A stretch of DNA of 64,000 bases from Hirudinaria manillensis (taxonomy: Eukaryota > Annelida > Clitellata > Hirudinida > Hirudinidae), in contig CM067532.1 in NCBI GenBank assembly GCA_034509925.1, forward strand, positions 6,698,142 through 6,762,141, given 5' to 3'. Under the pieces are notes generated by a model. It made no database searches, was not told where the DNA came from, and saw nothing but the letters and a program-made list of their open reading frames with translations. Numbering within the stretch: the stretch's first letter is position 1; every line of letters begins with the position of its first letter. Positions 30,880 to 43,542 of the stretch are shown here, piece after piece. The position numbers and the translations under genes are program-made.

Positions 30880-31069
30880 AATTGCTTGTTTGTTGATGTT
30901 GACTCTGATAAAATCTTCAATTTTGTGGCAATTAAAAAACGAAATGGAAACAAATCATTGCATCATCTGAAGCTTCTTTGCTGGCGTTAGCATACAGATA
31001 ATACCGACTGTTACCAAGAAGGTGGTGGAATACAAATGAGAACTAGTAAAATGGCTCAAAGAAAGGAGA

Positions 31070-34000
31070 TCAGAATCTGATGATGCAATCATCAAAGTTT
31101 GACTGAGTGTACTTAATGTTAGAATGGTTGCCACTCATAAGCATGTCATTTTCTTTATTCAAGTTTATGTAGTGCGGATCCTCGGCAGACTGCATCCTGT
31201 ACTTGATCTCTTGGCGGCTGACATTCACAACCTTAAAAAAAATTTAAAATAATCCAATATTTGAAAATCGAGAGAGTAGAGTTCAACCTACCAATGCCAA
31301 AAGCAGTTCACTAATTCCAAAGAAAATGCACCACATCCACTGCTCCAGACTCAATCCTGTTGTGAAGAATGCAAACCCTCCAAATTCCACTATAATGACC
31401 TGAACATTGGGAACAAAATTATCACAAACATCATCCTATAATGATAAAAACAAAGCTAGTTCAAAGCACTTTTAATCTAAGTACCTGCAGCGTGAACGTT
31501 AGACTCCATAGAATGACAAACATAAAACTCCTATGGATCCCAGCAAACATGTTCAAAGAGCCATCAATCTTCCTACAATTTATTTCATTGAACAAAGACA
31601 TGATGACGACTAAGTTGAAGATGAAAGTAAAGTGCTGGTTTGGAATTCCGCGAATGTCTTCATCTTCACCCGACTTTATTCCCAACAGTTCATCACCTTC
31701 CAAAACGATCGAGTTGTGAGGCAACAAAAACAAGCCACGAAATCAAATTAAAAGCTGTCTTGCCTTTAAAGAGTACGGCAAGAAGTACCGTTAGTTGATA
31801 TAAGCCGTGTATGCTGATGTTGATGATGATATCAGCAGACATGATGCTCTTGTTGCGGCCATAGGGCTTACGTTTCAGCAGTTTTTCGGTGGGGTATTCA
31901 GTAGCCAATGATAAGGACGCTAAAGTATCTTGAATTAGGTTTATCCATATCATCTGTACTGCTTTTAATGGAGTATCCTTTAGAAAACAACAACATTGGA
32001 GGTATTAATGTTAGAGCTGACAAATGGGTTTATAAAGCATGACTAACAGCAACAAAACAGGCACTAATGAATGCTATGAACACTGCAACTACGTTAACTG
32101 TAAGCTGGAATTGGAGAAACTTGGCAATGCTGTCATACACGTGCCTTCCCCAGACGACTGCCTTCACAATGGAGGTAAAGTTGTCATCCATTAAAATAAT
32201 GTCAGAAGCTTCTTTGGCAACGTCCGTACCAGCAATTCCCTGCATTTGATGAGATTACTGGTTCACTTCCTTGTGAACTATCATATTCTCAATAATCCAT
32301 GCTTACCATAGCAAAACCCACGTGAGCCTTCTTCAGAGCTGGCCCATCGTTTGTGCCATCTCCAGTAACTGCCACAATCTCCTGGTCTTTTGACACCTTG
32401 CTATCCATTATTCCCTTGACCAAATTGTACTTGTCCATGGGAGAGGATCTAGCTAAGACTCTCAGTCTTGGCCATACTTGATCCATAAGCTCCTGATCAA
32501 CCTGGAAGTAATCAATTTGTTATCAAGGCCATCACTACAGAAGTTGGAAATTCCATACCGTTCCCGACGGTGACGTGATGCGGGAATTAAACAATTGGCT
32601 GTCCATGACGACTCTGTCATCGAGTTCATCTCCTGCATCCAAGATTCCACACCTTCTGGCAATCGCTCGTGCCGTCTTAAGGTTGTCACCGGTGACCATT
32701 CTAACAGTTATTCCAGCTGACCTGCATTTTGCTATTGCCACTGGGACCTGTTTATAATGGACTTTTCAAAATTTTGTTGTGCACTTGAATTCAGCCTAAC
32801 CAGGCACTGGAAATCATTGATAACCACCTAATTGATTGTATTTAGACACCTAAGTATTTTTATACCTCTGGACGAACGGGATCCTCAATTCCAACAACAC
32901 ACAACAATGTAAGTTGTGAAACAACAGCTGTTTCATCATCCCAGTCTCTATCACCTGGGTACATTTATGTATAATTTAGAAGAACGTATGAGAAAGCAGC
33001 ACTCATAATTAGATAAATAATCATATATTGAACAGACCCTGATCTTCAAAATCTCTGAATGCTATACAAAGAGTTCTTTGACCATTAGCAGCCATCACAT
33101 CGATGACATTTTGAACGAACAATTTCTTGGTGTCTTCATCCAACTCGACAATCTGTCCATCATTCTGCATCATGGTGCTACACCTGACCAAACGATTAAA
33201 CATTGGACACGAACCAAGCAAACTCTGAGCCTAAGGGATCTTACTTTTGCAAAATCACCTCGGAGGCTCCCTTGACCATAAGCTTCAAGGAACCTTTTTC
33301 CTCATCCTTGCTCAGTGAACACTGAACAATTGTGGCCATCCACTTGCGTACAGAGTTGAAAGTATAAACCTTGATGAACTTCTCTTCTGGATGCTGCTTC
33401 CTGATGCTGTCGTAATCGAGTCCAAGTTTGAGCAAAAACCCCAGCAAAGCGCAATCGGTTTTGTTTCCAGAACATTTCTTGGCTAAATTAGGACTCTGCC
33501 AAGAAAGATGATCAGTAGCCAAAGTTAAAATTGCATAAATGTTCTCAAGGAAAATCTTAAAAATGCCATTTGCGACAGTTTCTTACAATAATCTTCGAGG
33601 TATAGCTGGTATTGATGGCTATGGCAAGAGCTAGATGATACTTGCATGCATCTGGAAGATCGTTAAAATGATCAGACAACTTGTGAGTATCACCTGCAAT
33701 GAAAGAAAAAAAATTAAACCACACTAGAAAAAATCCGATATTATGAAATCTCATTATATTAATATCATGATTATTTATGATGAAATTGTTCCAAAATAAA
33801 ACCATAAGATACAGCTATATATAAAAAAAACTGACTGATTGAAACATCTACTAACAGTCTATGTGGCAAGTAACCACTGTCATCATATTGGTTGTCAATG
33901 TGCCTGTTTTGTCTGAACAAATGCACGTGGCATTCCCCATGGTCTCGCAAGCGTCCAAATGTCTAACAAGATTCTTGTCCTTCATCATTCTCTGTTGTAG

Positions 34001-36991
34001 TTTGTTTATGCGATTCAAATTACTTTATCTGATCCACTGACTTCAAAGTCAAACCCAGTAACCTTTATAGCAATGGCAAGAGAAAGGAGAACTGCCAGAG
34101 GAAGACCCTCTGGTATGGCAATGACTAGGATGGTGATCGCGATGAGGACGAAGCCGGCAAAGTCCAGGATGTGGCTGTGATCCCATGGCAATCCTTCTAA
34201 CACAAACTTCTCAATACTGTACCTCACAATCAGAACCACTAAAGTCAGCAGAGCCATCACAACACCTGGAATTAAAAATAAAGTTAATGCTGAATTCAAT
34301 TTAAACAATTTGCTTATATTATTTTAACAATTGGCAATCACCGAAGTAGCCGATCTGTATGGAAAGCTTATCCATCTTCTTCTTCAGGACAGATTTCACA
34401 TCATCATCATCGTCACCATTTCCATTGGTCTCTTTGGACTTTACCAGGACCCCGTCGGCAGAGGACTGAATGACAGTGAAGCAGTGAATTGTACGTGCCA
34501 ACCACACAATGGTTATCGTTGGTGATGTTAAAGATGATTGATGGTGGTTGCAACATCAATATGAAAACATTAATCAAATCACTTTGTCATTTTTTCCTCC
34601 ACCAACTAGGCTGTGGAATATCTGACCATACTCCGTGTTCACCCCCACTCCTATGACGACCATCCTGCCTGATCCTTCGAGTATATGTGAACCTGTGAAC
34701 AGTTAAAAGCATTTACAATGAGAAGGCTAGAATAGCATAATAGCTAGAATTATTCATGCAATTTTTCAAATTTTTAGAATTTTGTAGACAAATCGAATTT
34801 TTGAAGGAATCATTGTATAAGAATACATTTCTATGATCTTGTTCCTATTATTCAGGCATTACGTAATTAACTGAAATCAAACAGATTTATCCTGCTCATA
34901 TCCTACTCATATCCTGCCAATTTATAAATGCAATCAACGCATAAATAATCAATTAATTAGTTTATGTTGATTTATAAGAGTCGTGAATTGCAGAAAATTA
35001 CCGGAAAGTAGCAGAGGGTCTATGCCAGTCCCTTTTTTCAATGGTTCGCTTTCTCCGGTCATGGAACTTTCATCAACTTTCAAATCATTGCTCTGAATGA
35101 TCAGACCATCAGCTGGTATGCAGTCACCTGAATGAACAAGACATTTCAGAGACAGTTTAAATGAATGCTTAGAATAATTATGTAGTAAAAAACAATTAAG
35201 AAGTGCAAATTTAATTTGACATAAATTAAAAATTAAGTAATAAAAAGTTCAGATTTCTAAATTTTCTGCAAGTTTCTACTAGCAAAGGATAGACATAATG
35301 AGCAAAATAAAATGCATTTTCCAACATCTAAAATATGTTTTTAAAGTGCCATAATGCACCAGCAATTTAACTCAGAAGCACAGAATAATAATTTAGATTA
35401 ACGAAGAAAGTTTTGAAATCATTCATCAACTCACCATATTTAACCTGACAGACATCACCAACTACAATGTCAGAGATGTTTATCTGCAGAAGTTGACCCG
35501 ATCTTATGGAAGCGAACTTCTGCTGGTCAGTTACAATCTTCTTTAAGTTCCTGAACTGCCTTTCTTTTGTCCAGTTGTTGAAAGCAGTTACCAGGATGAT
35601 GAGGATAACGGCTGCCAGGATTGTCACTCCCTCTATCCATTCCAGACCCTTTGAGGGATCATTACCAGATTCTAAAAGGATAAAAATTAATGAACTTCAC
35701 TTCATTACTAAAATAATTTTAACTAAAACAATGATGAATAAATAACTCTGACAATAAATAATTAAAAAGTGAAAATTGATGCACTTAAAAAGTATTATCA
35801 TCAGGCAGGCAGTTTCCCAAGTAGGCAAATATCAAATGTTTTCTAAATATAAAGAAACAATGAAATTGTTTTAATTCATACATTAATCAAGCGATTGATT
35901 TTCAATTATTTGAATACCATAAACACAATCCACCAACTATTTTTAGATGCTTCAACAAATGAAAGGATCAATGAAATGACAGCGGCCACTGTAAGAATGA
36001 TAAGAGTGACATCATTCAGGGCATCAACGATGTAGAAAATAAAATTCTTCTGCGGCTTTGGGTGGATGTAGTTCGAACCGAGATGGAGCCGGCGGCTTTC
36101 TATGTTTGTCGGACTTTTGTTCAGACCTTAAATTCAAATTTAAACTCAGCTTAATGATCCTGCTATATATTTGAGGAATCTGATTTTAAAATTTCTGAAT
36201 TTCTGTAATAAAATTTAAAACCATCTCTACTCACAATATTGATTTTTTACTTTTTTTTTTTATTTATTTACACTATTAACTGTGAAAAAAATTTAATCAT
36301 TATTGATCTTACCATTGTCAGGGGAGCTTCCAAGCTTGTAGCACAAGTTCTCTACAGATCCATAATTCAAGTTTATGTTGTCAACAAGTTCTTTACCTTT
36401 AAGTCCCTTCAGAGACCTCAATACAGAAGCTGTATTGCTCCACAAATTCTGGATTTCCACAAAGTCATCCTGGTTAGAGCAAAAATTGCATTTGCCTTAA
36501 AATCTTTGCAATGCATAATCAATGCTTTCAAAAATATATTTTATTCCTTATTAGATTCAACCATCTAAGGAAATGCAAACAATTCCTAAATTTAAATGAC
36601 AATCAAACCACAAAACCTATATTCCAAATGTAGGAAACGCTTACAAATAGTGTAATAATCTATGGATATGATCAGCAATTACCTAATGAGTAGTCATTAA
36701 AATTGATGAGATAATAATATTATACGAAAATTTTATGTTTTGGAAAAATGGGGGCCAAAGTGAAAATATTAAACATGCAAGACATGAGAATGAAGTTAGA
36801 CTAGTACCCATCAAGCATTATATGCTCACAGTTCGAATGTTACAATAGAAGCATGTTAGTAACAAATACACCCGTCAACACAATCGATCAATGGGTAGTC
36901 CCAGGCCACATCATCACAACTAAAATTCGACACTACAATTACTCACCTCCTGTTCTTCCAAAGCGTTTATCCTAACGTCGCCAAGTTCCAT
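31070..36991 (-). CDS. PMCA: Plasma-membrane calcium-transporting ATPase (P2B type)
   Basis: Twenty exons join in phase: 36947-36991 (ATG), 36313-36469, 35938-36126, 35435-35671, 35002-35127, 34607-34692, 34342-34465, 34063-34265, 33856-33991, 33587-33693, 33245-33495, 33038-33183, 32866-32954, 32559-32747, 32307-32501, 32048-32239, 31764-31977, 31485-31696, 31292-31399 and 31070-31231, giving 1,055 residues. The pump exports cytosolic Ca2+ using ATP. Motifs in order: DDSSMTGES-type actuator loop ([12 protein letters not shown]), IPEGLPLAV in helix M4, the phosphorylation site [11 protein letters not shown], the nucleotide pocket [25 protein letters not shown], the hinge [34 protein letters not shown], and M5-M6 [16 protein letters not shown] / [18 protein letters not shown]-containing loop precedes M3. 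The last exon gives only about 53 residues after the final helix, much shorter than vertebrate tails and without a visible calmodulin-binding helix. One intron (31697-31763) appears to use a GC donor. Confidence 0.94.
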
Positions 36992-39065
36992 GGATGTTAA
37001 GTAATAATAATAAGAGTTGAAATCAGCATAAATAACCAACTGGGGCGGTTGGATCTAATGTTGGCATACAACTTGATTTAATTAACATTTGCTGTTTTTC
37101 GATCGTTCATAATTGTCCGGGAGCATACTATATTTAAATTACACGCATGAACAACTTCTATGTCTTGGCGTTGTGCTTGTATGCTTCGACCGCAGTATTA
37201 TGGCCGGAGGTAGACGCTCACTTCCGTCGTCTGCCAATGAGCATAAAGCATTGTTTTCATTCGAGTTCGAATTCGTTAATGGACGGACACGAACGGCGCC
37301 GATTGTTGCAGAGCGTTCCTCCGAAATAGATATTAATATCCACTGCCGGTTACAACGATGGTTAAAAACACTTTATTAGCTCCGGCTTAGCAATTCCAGT
37401 TTAGAATTAATTTGATTTTACAAAAGGGATAATTTGAAGTTTGAGATAAAGTGCAGATTGAAAAGTTTCATTTCTAAGGCATCCTAATATTCAAGATCCA
37501 ATTGAACACTTTCCACCGCGCGAGTCGTGTTTCCATCTCCGTGCGCAGCCTGTGTCCGTCAATATCTTCTCGTTACAATGCTGCAGCAATCCACGGTGCA
37601 TGGAGGCTGCCGTGGCCAATATCACATATTGACAAGGACATTGCATTGGTCCTTACTACAAGGTCTTCCTTTTAACCATGTCACGTCATTCAAAGAAGTT
37701 TCAGGCCGACACTGAATAAAAAGAAATTGAATGTGCGATTTAAGGGATGAACATTTTCAAGTCTAATTTAGGTGGAAATCAGAACTCGCTTTAAGTTTGT
37801 TTTTATGTTGCATAAAATTGGAGACTTCGTCACGCTGAAAAATCATTACTGAAATAGTGCTGATGATAGTTGCAGGACGTGATGTTAGCAGGCATTTCTG
37901 TTAAATCTAAATGTAATTCACTTCCATTCATCATTCGAAATTTTCTTTAAAATTGTTTCGGTATGGTCACGAAGCATTTCAAAACTGCTGAAGCTACCTA
38001 CATCAACCTGGAACTCGATTAATTATTCATGACCCCAAAATGGCGGAGCGAGAGCCATTGCCAGTAGTTGAGATTAATTGAAAGCTTGGTATTTCAGTTC
38101 ATCACAGTTGGTTTTTATATTTTACGAATATTCCTAACCTGGTCCCGAACAATTGAGCTACTAAATTTAAAATTTGGTCGCATCTTTAGCTCCACTTTAT
38201 ATCATGAATTATTAATCGATTTCCAGGGCTTCCTAAAGCAGAGTTGTGTCACTAATTGACTGGCAGTGTGGCGAAGACAAGGAATCATGGTATTGGTATG
38301 TCGGTTTGTCGCGGCTTTTTCAAGTGAAATGTTTATATAAGAGAATGTATTTTATTCATTTATATTTTATTTTGTATCTAAAAGATAGTAAAATTGAATC
38401 ATCTTCATATTTCTGTTGTTTCTCTTTTAGTCAATTTTATTATTCTGAAATAGTTTTGGAAAAATTGAAATCAAAAGTGCATTTCACTGGAAAGTTTTGT
38501 AAACAGTTTCCTCCCACCCCCTTCTCGGCCGATTTTAAAATCGTGGCTAAACCACTGATCGGTGAATTATAAATAATGAAATTTTAATATAATCATGGTA
38601 CACCAGGATGTCTTGTTTAACAGGCGCCAATTTTGATACCGATTTACATTTGAAAGAAACTTCATGTTTTATGCATGATGTCAAGCTTTATTCTAAGTTG
38701 GAATCATATCTGAACGCAAATGTTGTTTAAATAATCTGCGGTTATAAAACCTGAGCTATAAAATAAGTTCCATTTACAAACGAAGAAACAGAATTGCTGC
38801 GCAATAAACAAAGCGTGCTATGAAATCTGATATGCAATTATTCCATGGCGAGTTATTTTTATAAAAAGTAAGTGAATTTGGGTGCGAGGAATTCAAAGAA
38901 TCGCGTGCTCCGGAAAATAAATACGAGTAATAAGAGTGTTGGGTGGTTGAAATTTGATCTTAATACAATCAAAAGATCTTTATGCAATCCCAACATGAAA
39001 TAACTCTTTTAACAATAAGAGTTTGACAATTGCTGTAACTGAAGTCTAGCTGTGTCTTTCTTCAC
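36992..39065. other. Intergenic region between PMCA and the DUF1330-like gene
   Basis: This stretch holds the PMCA 5' flank and about 2 kb without a recognisable gene. Small plus-strand frames at 37113-37379, 37527-37715, 38068-38259 and 38246-38572 show no motifs and no co-linear partners. The 37140-37640 part is less AT-rich, as expected near a promoter. Confidence 0.45.
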
Positions 39066-40475
39066 TCAAAACTCACGAAAAAGTGGGGCCAACTCAAAAA
39101 TTATGGAATTGGTTTCTGCACACATGAGTCTCTTCATTTTTATTGGTTGGTATGCTTCTGAAAACACATGAAAGTGATGTGAGGGTGGTGAAAATAGCAG
39201 TATTATAAATAATAAAGGATTTGAATAAAATAAAACTCCGATTTATAACCAATTCTTTTAAGATCACTAACCTGAGTTGTACGCAGAATCAAATACTTCA
39301 GCACTCGGCCAAAAGTTGACGACAAGAAATTCAGGGCGCCATTGCCCTTTGACTTTGTAGATGTTATCCGTGGCAACGATGCCTCCATCTGCATCGTATG
39401 CATCCATGTGTTTCATAGCCTGGGTAGAATATTCCCTCATAAATTCATCGACATCTTTGAAGTTTATTTCCAAGATCTGCACGAATCTTTTTCCCTCATC
39501 TGAACAGAAAAATAAATTTTAATAACTAGAAATAAGCGTTTAATTTAGAAAAGAACATTGAAGCCAATGTAACCATGTAACTAAGCCATATAACCACTCA
39601 ACTACAGTTATAGTAAGGGATTTTGTCTCTAAATTGTTGTAATTTGATACATTGTTTGTCTAGGTAAGAGGGCTTTTATTATTCATTTAAATGCAATAAA
39701 TATGATTATCGGCGATGACTATATGGGAACAGTTTGTACAAACGTTAATGCAAGAGACATTAACGCCGATAATGGAGAAGACAAATAAAAAATGTATTTT
39801 AAATCCTGAATTATACCTGGAATTCTCTGGGCAGGAGCGACGATCAAATCCACTCCATCCAGCCAATCCTGCTGGCGTATCTCAGGGACGCTGTTTCTCC
39901 ACAATTCGGCTTCCTTAAAACTTTGAAAGGACAACAAAGCCACGCCTTTGTTGTAAGCCCACGTGCCTTCCAGTGTTTGTACCTCATGGTGGCATAAGGT
40001 AACATTAAATTCACGAAGACAGCGATGTTATAGAGTTGTCAAAATCAACGACTCCACTCAGACTAATTATGATTAATTGAAACAATAATAATATTTACTA
40101 CTGGCCAGTTAAAACTTTATCTGTTAAAATTTAGAGATGCAAGATATTTTAAAAGAGTTAATAATAATTATTGTATTTATTGTTAATGACCTTCTAAGCA
40201 TAAGCAGATTATTTATTGTAAAAGTCGCCTACATCTTTACTCAATCCCGCAACTGCTCCCATGTAAATCTTGTGAATGGAAAAATGTTTTGCCAGAGAAT
40301 TTTTTGCTGCATGAAACCTTGACATAGGAAATCTGATGAGGACAAAGACAGGACCCTGAAATAGAAACCTGCATTTATTTTGCGAGCAGAGCCACCTATT
40401 TGAAAGCAACGTCTAGGGTGTCACTTGTTCCAGCACTGCCAAAGTCTCGCTCAGAGAAATATTTCGAAGAGGCAT
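39066..40475 (-). CDS. Tandem DUF1330-like (dimeric alpha/beta barrel) protein
   Basis: Exons are 40233-40355, 39817-39982, 39272-39499 and 39066-39157 (TGA), all phase-matched, with a plausible first exon 40425-40475 (ATG CCT CTT CGA). The total is about 219 residues. Two related halves are visible. Each has a strand, a helix rich in charged residues and a core with LEG/KG-x-W followed by a strand and a (F/W)-x-S-x-x-(E/V)-(A/F) helix: VQTLEGTWAYNKGVALLSFQ then EAELWRNS in the first, and VKGQWRPEFLVVNFWPSAEV then FDSAYNS in the second. That pattern is typical of DUF1330 and ferredoxin-like dimeric barrels, which usually occur as single domains that dimerise. No signal peptide is obvious. Function is unknown. 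The acceptor at 39983 has a poor polypyrimidine tract and the first exon is inferred. Confidence 0.55.
40039..40062. repeat. Short duplicated segment, copy 1 (copy 2 at 40488-40511)
   Basis: About 24 bases (TCAAAATCAAC-G/A-ACTCCACTCAGA) occur twice, near 40039 and again near 40488, with one difference. Copy 1 lies in an intron of the DUF1330-like gene and copy 2 just upstream of its proposed first exon. Confidence 0.7.
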
Positions 40476-40963
40476 TCTTATCAAAATCAACAACTCCACT
40501 CAGAATATTTCACCTGTATCCCGTTGCTAAGCAACTAACATTTCAATGGTTAAAAGTAATTTTAAAGGTAAATGTATTTTTCGAATTTTCATTTTGATTT
40601 AATTGATTTTTAATTGATTAAAATGTTGATAAAAGTAACAATAAATGTTACTCGATTAATTGCGGTTAATGATATTTTTTCGGATAGACTTCGTTATCAG
40701 ACACAAATCTTCTGAGAAGAGCATTCTCAGAGATAAGAAGAGAGGATCAAGACATTTGAGGGAGTTTATGACCCAGTTGGAGATTAAAATTCTGCTTCAT
40801 AAAAGCATTGATCAAAGCAGAAACATTCGTTTTATGAAATATTGCGAAAAATTAATTTAATTTTTTAATTAATTTATTTCGCTGAGCCTTTACAAGAGTG
40901 AAATCAGTTCGAATTTGTGTTCGATTTTTGTTCAAAGTTTAAACCTTATCTATCCTTCGTCAC
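40476..40963. promoter_or_regulatory. Divergent upstream region, DUF1330-like (-) / Wnt (+)
   Basis: This is a 0.5 kb AT-rich segment between two divergent genes. A 66-codon plus-strand frame at 40660-40860 is Lys/Arg-rich but has no recognised motif and no splice link to Wnt. I treat it as leader or chance. Confidence 0.35.
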
Positions 40964-43366
40964 ATGTGGACTGAAGTTCTGGTCGTATTGCTATCGAGTT
41001 CCCTTTGCCGCGGTAACATTGGCTGGCTGTGAGTTATAAATTAAATATAATATTCACTTAACGTATAACATTATCATTTTTTATGACATAATTATGGTGT
41101 TAGGTTAAATGATCCTAATTCTAAAAAAAAAATCTCGACAATACTATTCACTGTTTTCCGGAAGTTCACTCTTTCACCGCGGTGATGAATCTTGGGATGC
41201 CATCAACATTAGTTGCTTCGAGATGTCAGACTTTCTGACGAGGAGTCAGACCGCGTTATGCTCAAAAAACTTGGCCCTCATGCCTTTCGTCGTGAAAGCG
41301 TCTATGGATACCGTGAAAACATGTCAGCAATTGTTTGCTTCAAGTCGATGGAATTGCTCTTCTATACGTCTAGCTCCGAATTTCACGCCTGACCTGAGAG
41401 AAGGTCAGTTTACTATTTACAATATATGTTCATAATTTTTTCTTTTTTTCATCAATTCCATCATTTTCATCTCTTCTAGGAACTCGAGAACAGGCTTTTG
41501 TCCAAAGTCTTTCCTCTTCTGCTCTCATCCTTAATGTGGCACGGGCTTGCGGGTCCGGCGAACTTCATCAGTGCCGTTGCAGAAGTTCAGGTCAGGCTCC
41601 AAAGATCTTCAAATGGAGTGGATGCGGAGGCAACATTAAATACGCTGACAGATTCGCTCAGTCATTCACTTCTGTAAAACCCCTTTCCAAAAGAAATTCG
41701 ACATATAATGCAAATGAGCTTTTCAAAAATATTGTTGATCATCACAACTACGCTGTTGGAAGAACGGTGGGTAGATGCAGTTGACAAGTATTTTCCATCT
41801 CCTTTCATCCCTCATTAGGCACAAAAGGCAATCGAATCAAATTTCTAAACATTTTTTTTCAAAATCAGAAATAAATTCCATCGAGGGAAAGTTTTAAGAT
41901 TAAAATTTAGAATATTTATACTTATCTGGTGATGTTGTTACAAGGAAGCAAGTTCTAACCTTCGCGATGTCTGTAAATGTCACGGAGCATCTGGATCATG
42001 CGCCTTCAAAACTTGCTGGAAAGTCCTTGATAACATTCAGAATATCGGTTCTCGTTTGATGCAAAAGTTTCTGGCGGCAACCGAGGTTCGTCTTCGGAGC
42101 AGAGGGAATGGATCCGTCCATGTGGTTCCTGTGAAAGCAGAACGAAAGAGAAGGAGGATTATCAAATCTTCTGACCTCATCTTTCGAACAATATCATCAG
42201 ATTACTGCCTTCCAGATCCGAGTCTCGGTTCGGTTGGAACAAAGGGAAGGTATCAAATGTTACTTTATTACTTCAAGAAACTAGTATCTTCATTTGAATC
42301 CTTTTATTATTCATTTCTAATTCGGTATCTTTAGAAAAATGATGAATAATTTCATTTAAGTGATAAATAATGAAATAGGATATGAAAATCACTTAGTTCA
42401 GATAAACTCTTGCAGGGTGTTTTCGAAAATAAAACCAAATGCCGGTCGAGTGAAAGTTCACCTAAAATCAGTCATGCCGCCTAAAATGAAGTCAGGATTA
42501 GTTAAGGATATAAGTTTTAAAATGAATTACCCACTAAGTCGATAGTAAAAATAAAGTCAAACGGTTAAATTGAAAATGCGGCCAGTACAACATGTCGTTC
42601 AGTTATTGCATCAGCCTTGCATCTAATATCAAATTGGTATGATTGATTGATTGTTTCTTTCTCGTTAGCATCGATTTGCATATTATTTGCATATTATTGC
42701 CCTTAGCCTTTTACGTTTGACATTTAATCATAAATTTTGGTCTTTCAGCCATGACTTAATTAGTGCATTTGCTGAATTTATAAATAATTAATATTTTGCT
42801 TATTATTTCGTTGCCCAAAGTTGAAATTATTAATCATTATACGAGTTTATTGAATCTTCGATCTCAACATATTCCAAATTTTTCTATTTTACATAAATTT
42901 TATTATCACCTCCATTTATTTAGAAAACTGTACGTTTTAATCATACTATAATGCAACTGAAATATTAATGAAATAACAATTTTTGGCCGGTCGAGTAATC
43001 GATTGTCAATTTCTATTTCTTAATTAATCGTATTAGATTTGATCAATTTATTCATGTGTAATGTTACCTCGAAAGCTTTCTCAGAGGCTTTCCATCAGCG
43101 GTAGCTGAAGCCGATGTAAGAAGCATGTTTTAAAGTAGTTAGTTAAATATTAATAATATCAATAATATTAATATTTTTATGTGATGTTCAGACAGTGCCA
43201 TGTCAATGCTTCTGGTCCAGGAAGGTGCAGAATCTTGTGTTGCGGCAGAGGCTTCAAAACCGAGAATAAAGTTGTGTTTGTCAAATGTCATTGCAAGTAC
43301 ATTTGGTGTTGCTTCGTGAAATGTGACACTTGCCGAGAGGTTTTGAAAGTCCACACATGCAGATAG
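40964..43366 (+). CDS. Wnt: Wnt secreted signalling glycoprotein
   Basis: Five exons join in phase: 40964-41028, 41165-41403, 41480-41766, 41945-42249 and 43192-43366, totalling 356 residues. The first exon starts with MWTEVLVVLLSSSLCR, a signal peptide. Wnt hallmarks in order: CQQLFASSRWNCSS, GTREQAFVQSLSSSALI, VARACGSGELHQCRC, WSGCGGNIKYADRFAQSF, the lipid-attachment loop CKCHGASGSCAFKTCW whose Ser is palmitoleoylated in known Wnts, and the C-terminal cysteine knot LCCGRGFKTENKVVFVKCHC / WCCFVKCDTC ending HTCR. It signals through Frizzled receptors. Compared with many Wnts, the usual ...WGGCSDN is WSGCGGN, and the loop reads GASGSCA rather than GVSGSCT. The subfamily cannot be assigned by eye. 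The exon 1 donor could alternatively be at 41012; the chosen GTGAGT at 41029 with acceptor at 41164 keeps the frame open. Confidence 0.93.
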
Positions 43367-43542
43367 CATCCTCGAGGAAAGTGTGTAAAGCACCAATAGA
43401 CCTAGTCATTTGGAGGATACTTAGAAATACTGTATATTTATTCGTACTTTTACCAACTTTTATTAAAGTTTTGACGCTGGATAAATTTAATGCAATAGAA
43501 TTCAAATAGAATTTATGTAATCAGTTTTTGTGAAATACAAAT
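43367..43542. terminator. Overlapping 3' ends of Wnt (+) and USP (-)
   Basis: The two stop codons are 176 bp apart. An ATTAAA on the plus strand at 43462-43467 could end Wnt, and an AATAAA on the minus strand (TTTATT at 43437-43442) could end the protease. The Wnt signal lies beyond the protease signal, so the two 3' UTRs would overlap. Confidence 0.45.

Noticed and set aside
31693-31953. Continuous open reading frame through 31697-31763 of the Ca2+-ATPase
   Set aside because: The added residues break the family alignment and the downstream frame; a GC-AG intron explains it better.
37113-37715. Plus-strand frames near the Ca2+-ATPase promoter
   Set aside because: Several overlapping short frames in different phases with no recognised domain; typical of a locally less AT-rich, promoter-like region.
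38246-38572. 108-codon plus-strand frame
   Set aside because: It has low-complexity aromatic composition, no motif, and no co-linear exons; probably chance in AT-rich DNA.
40660-40860. Basic 66-codon plus-strand frame
   Set aside because: No family motif and no splice link to the Wnt gene found; kept as spacer.
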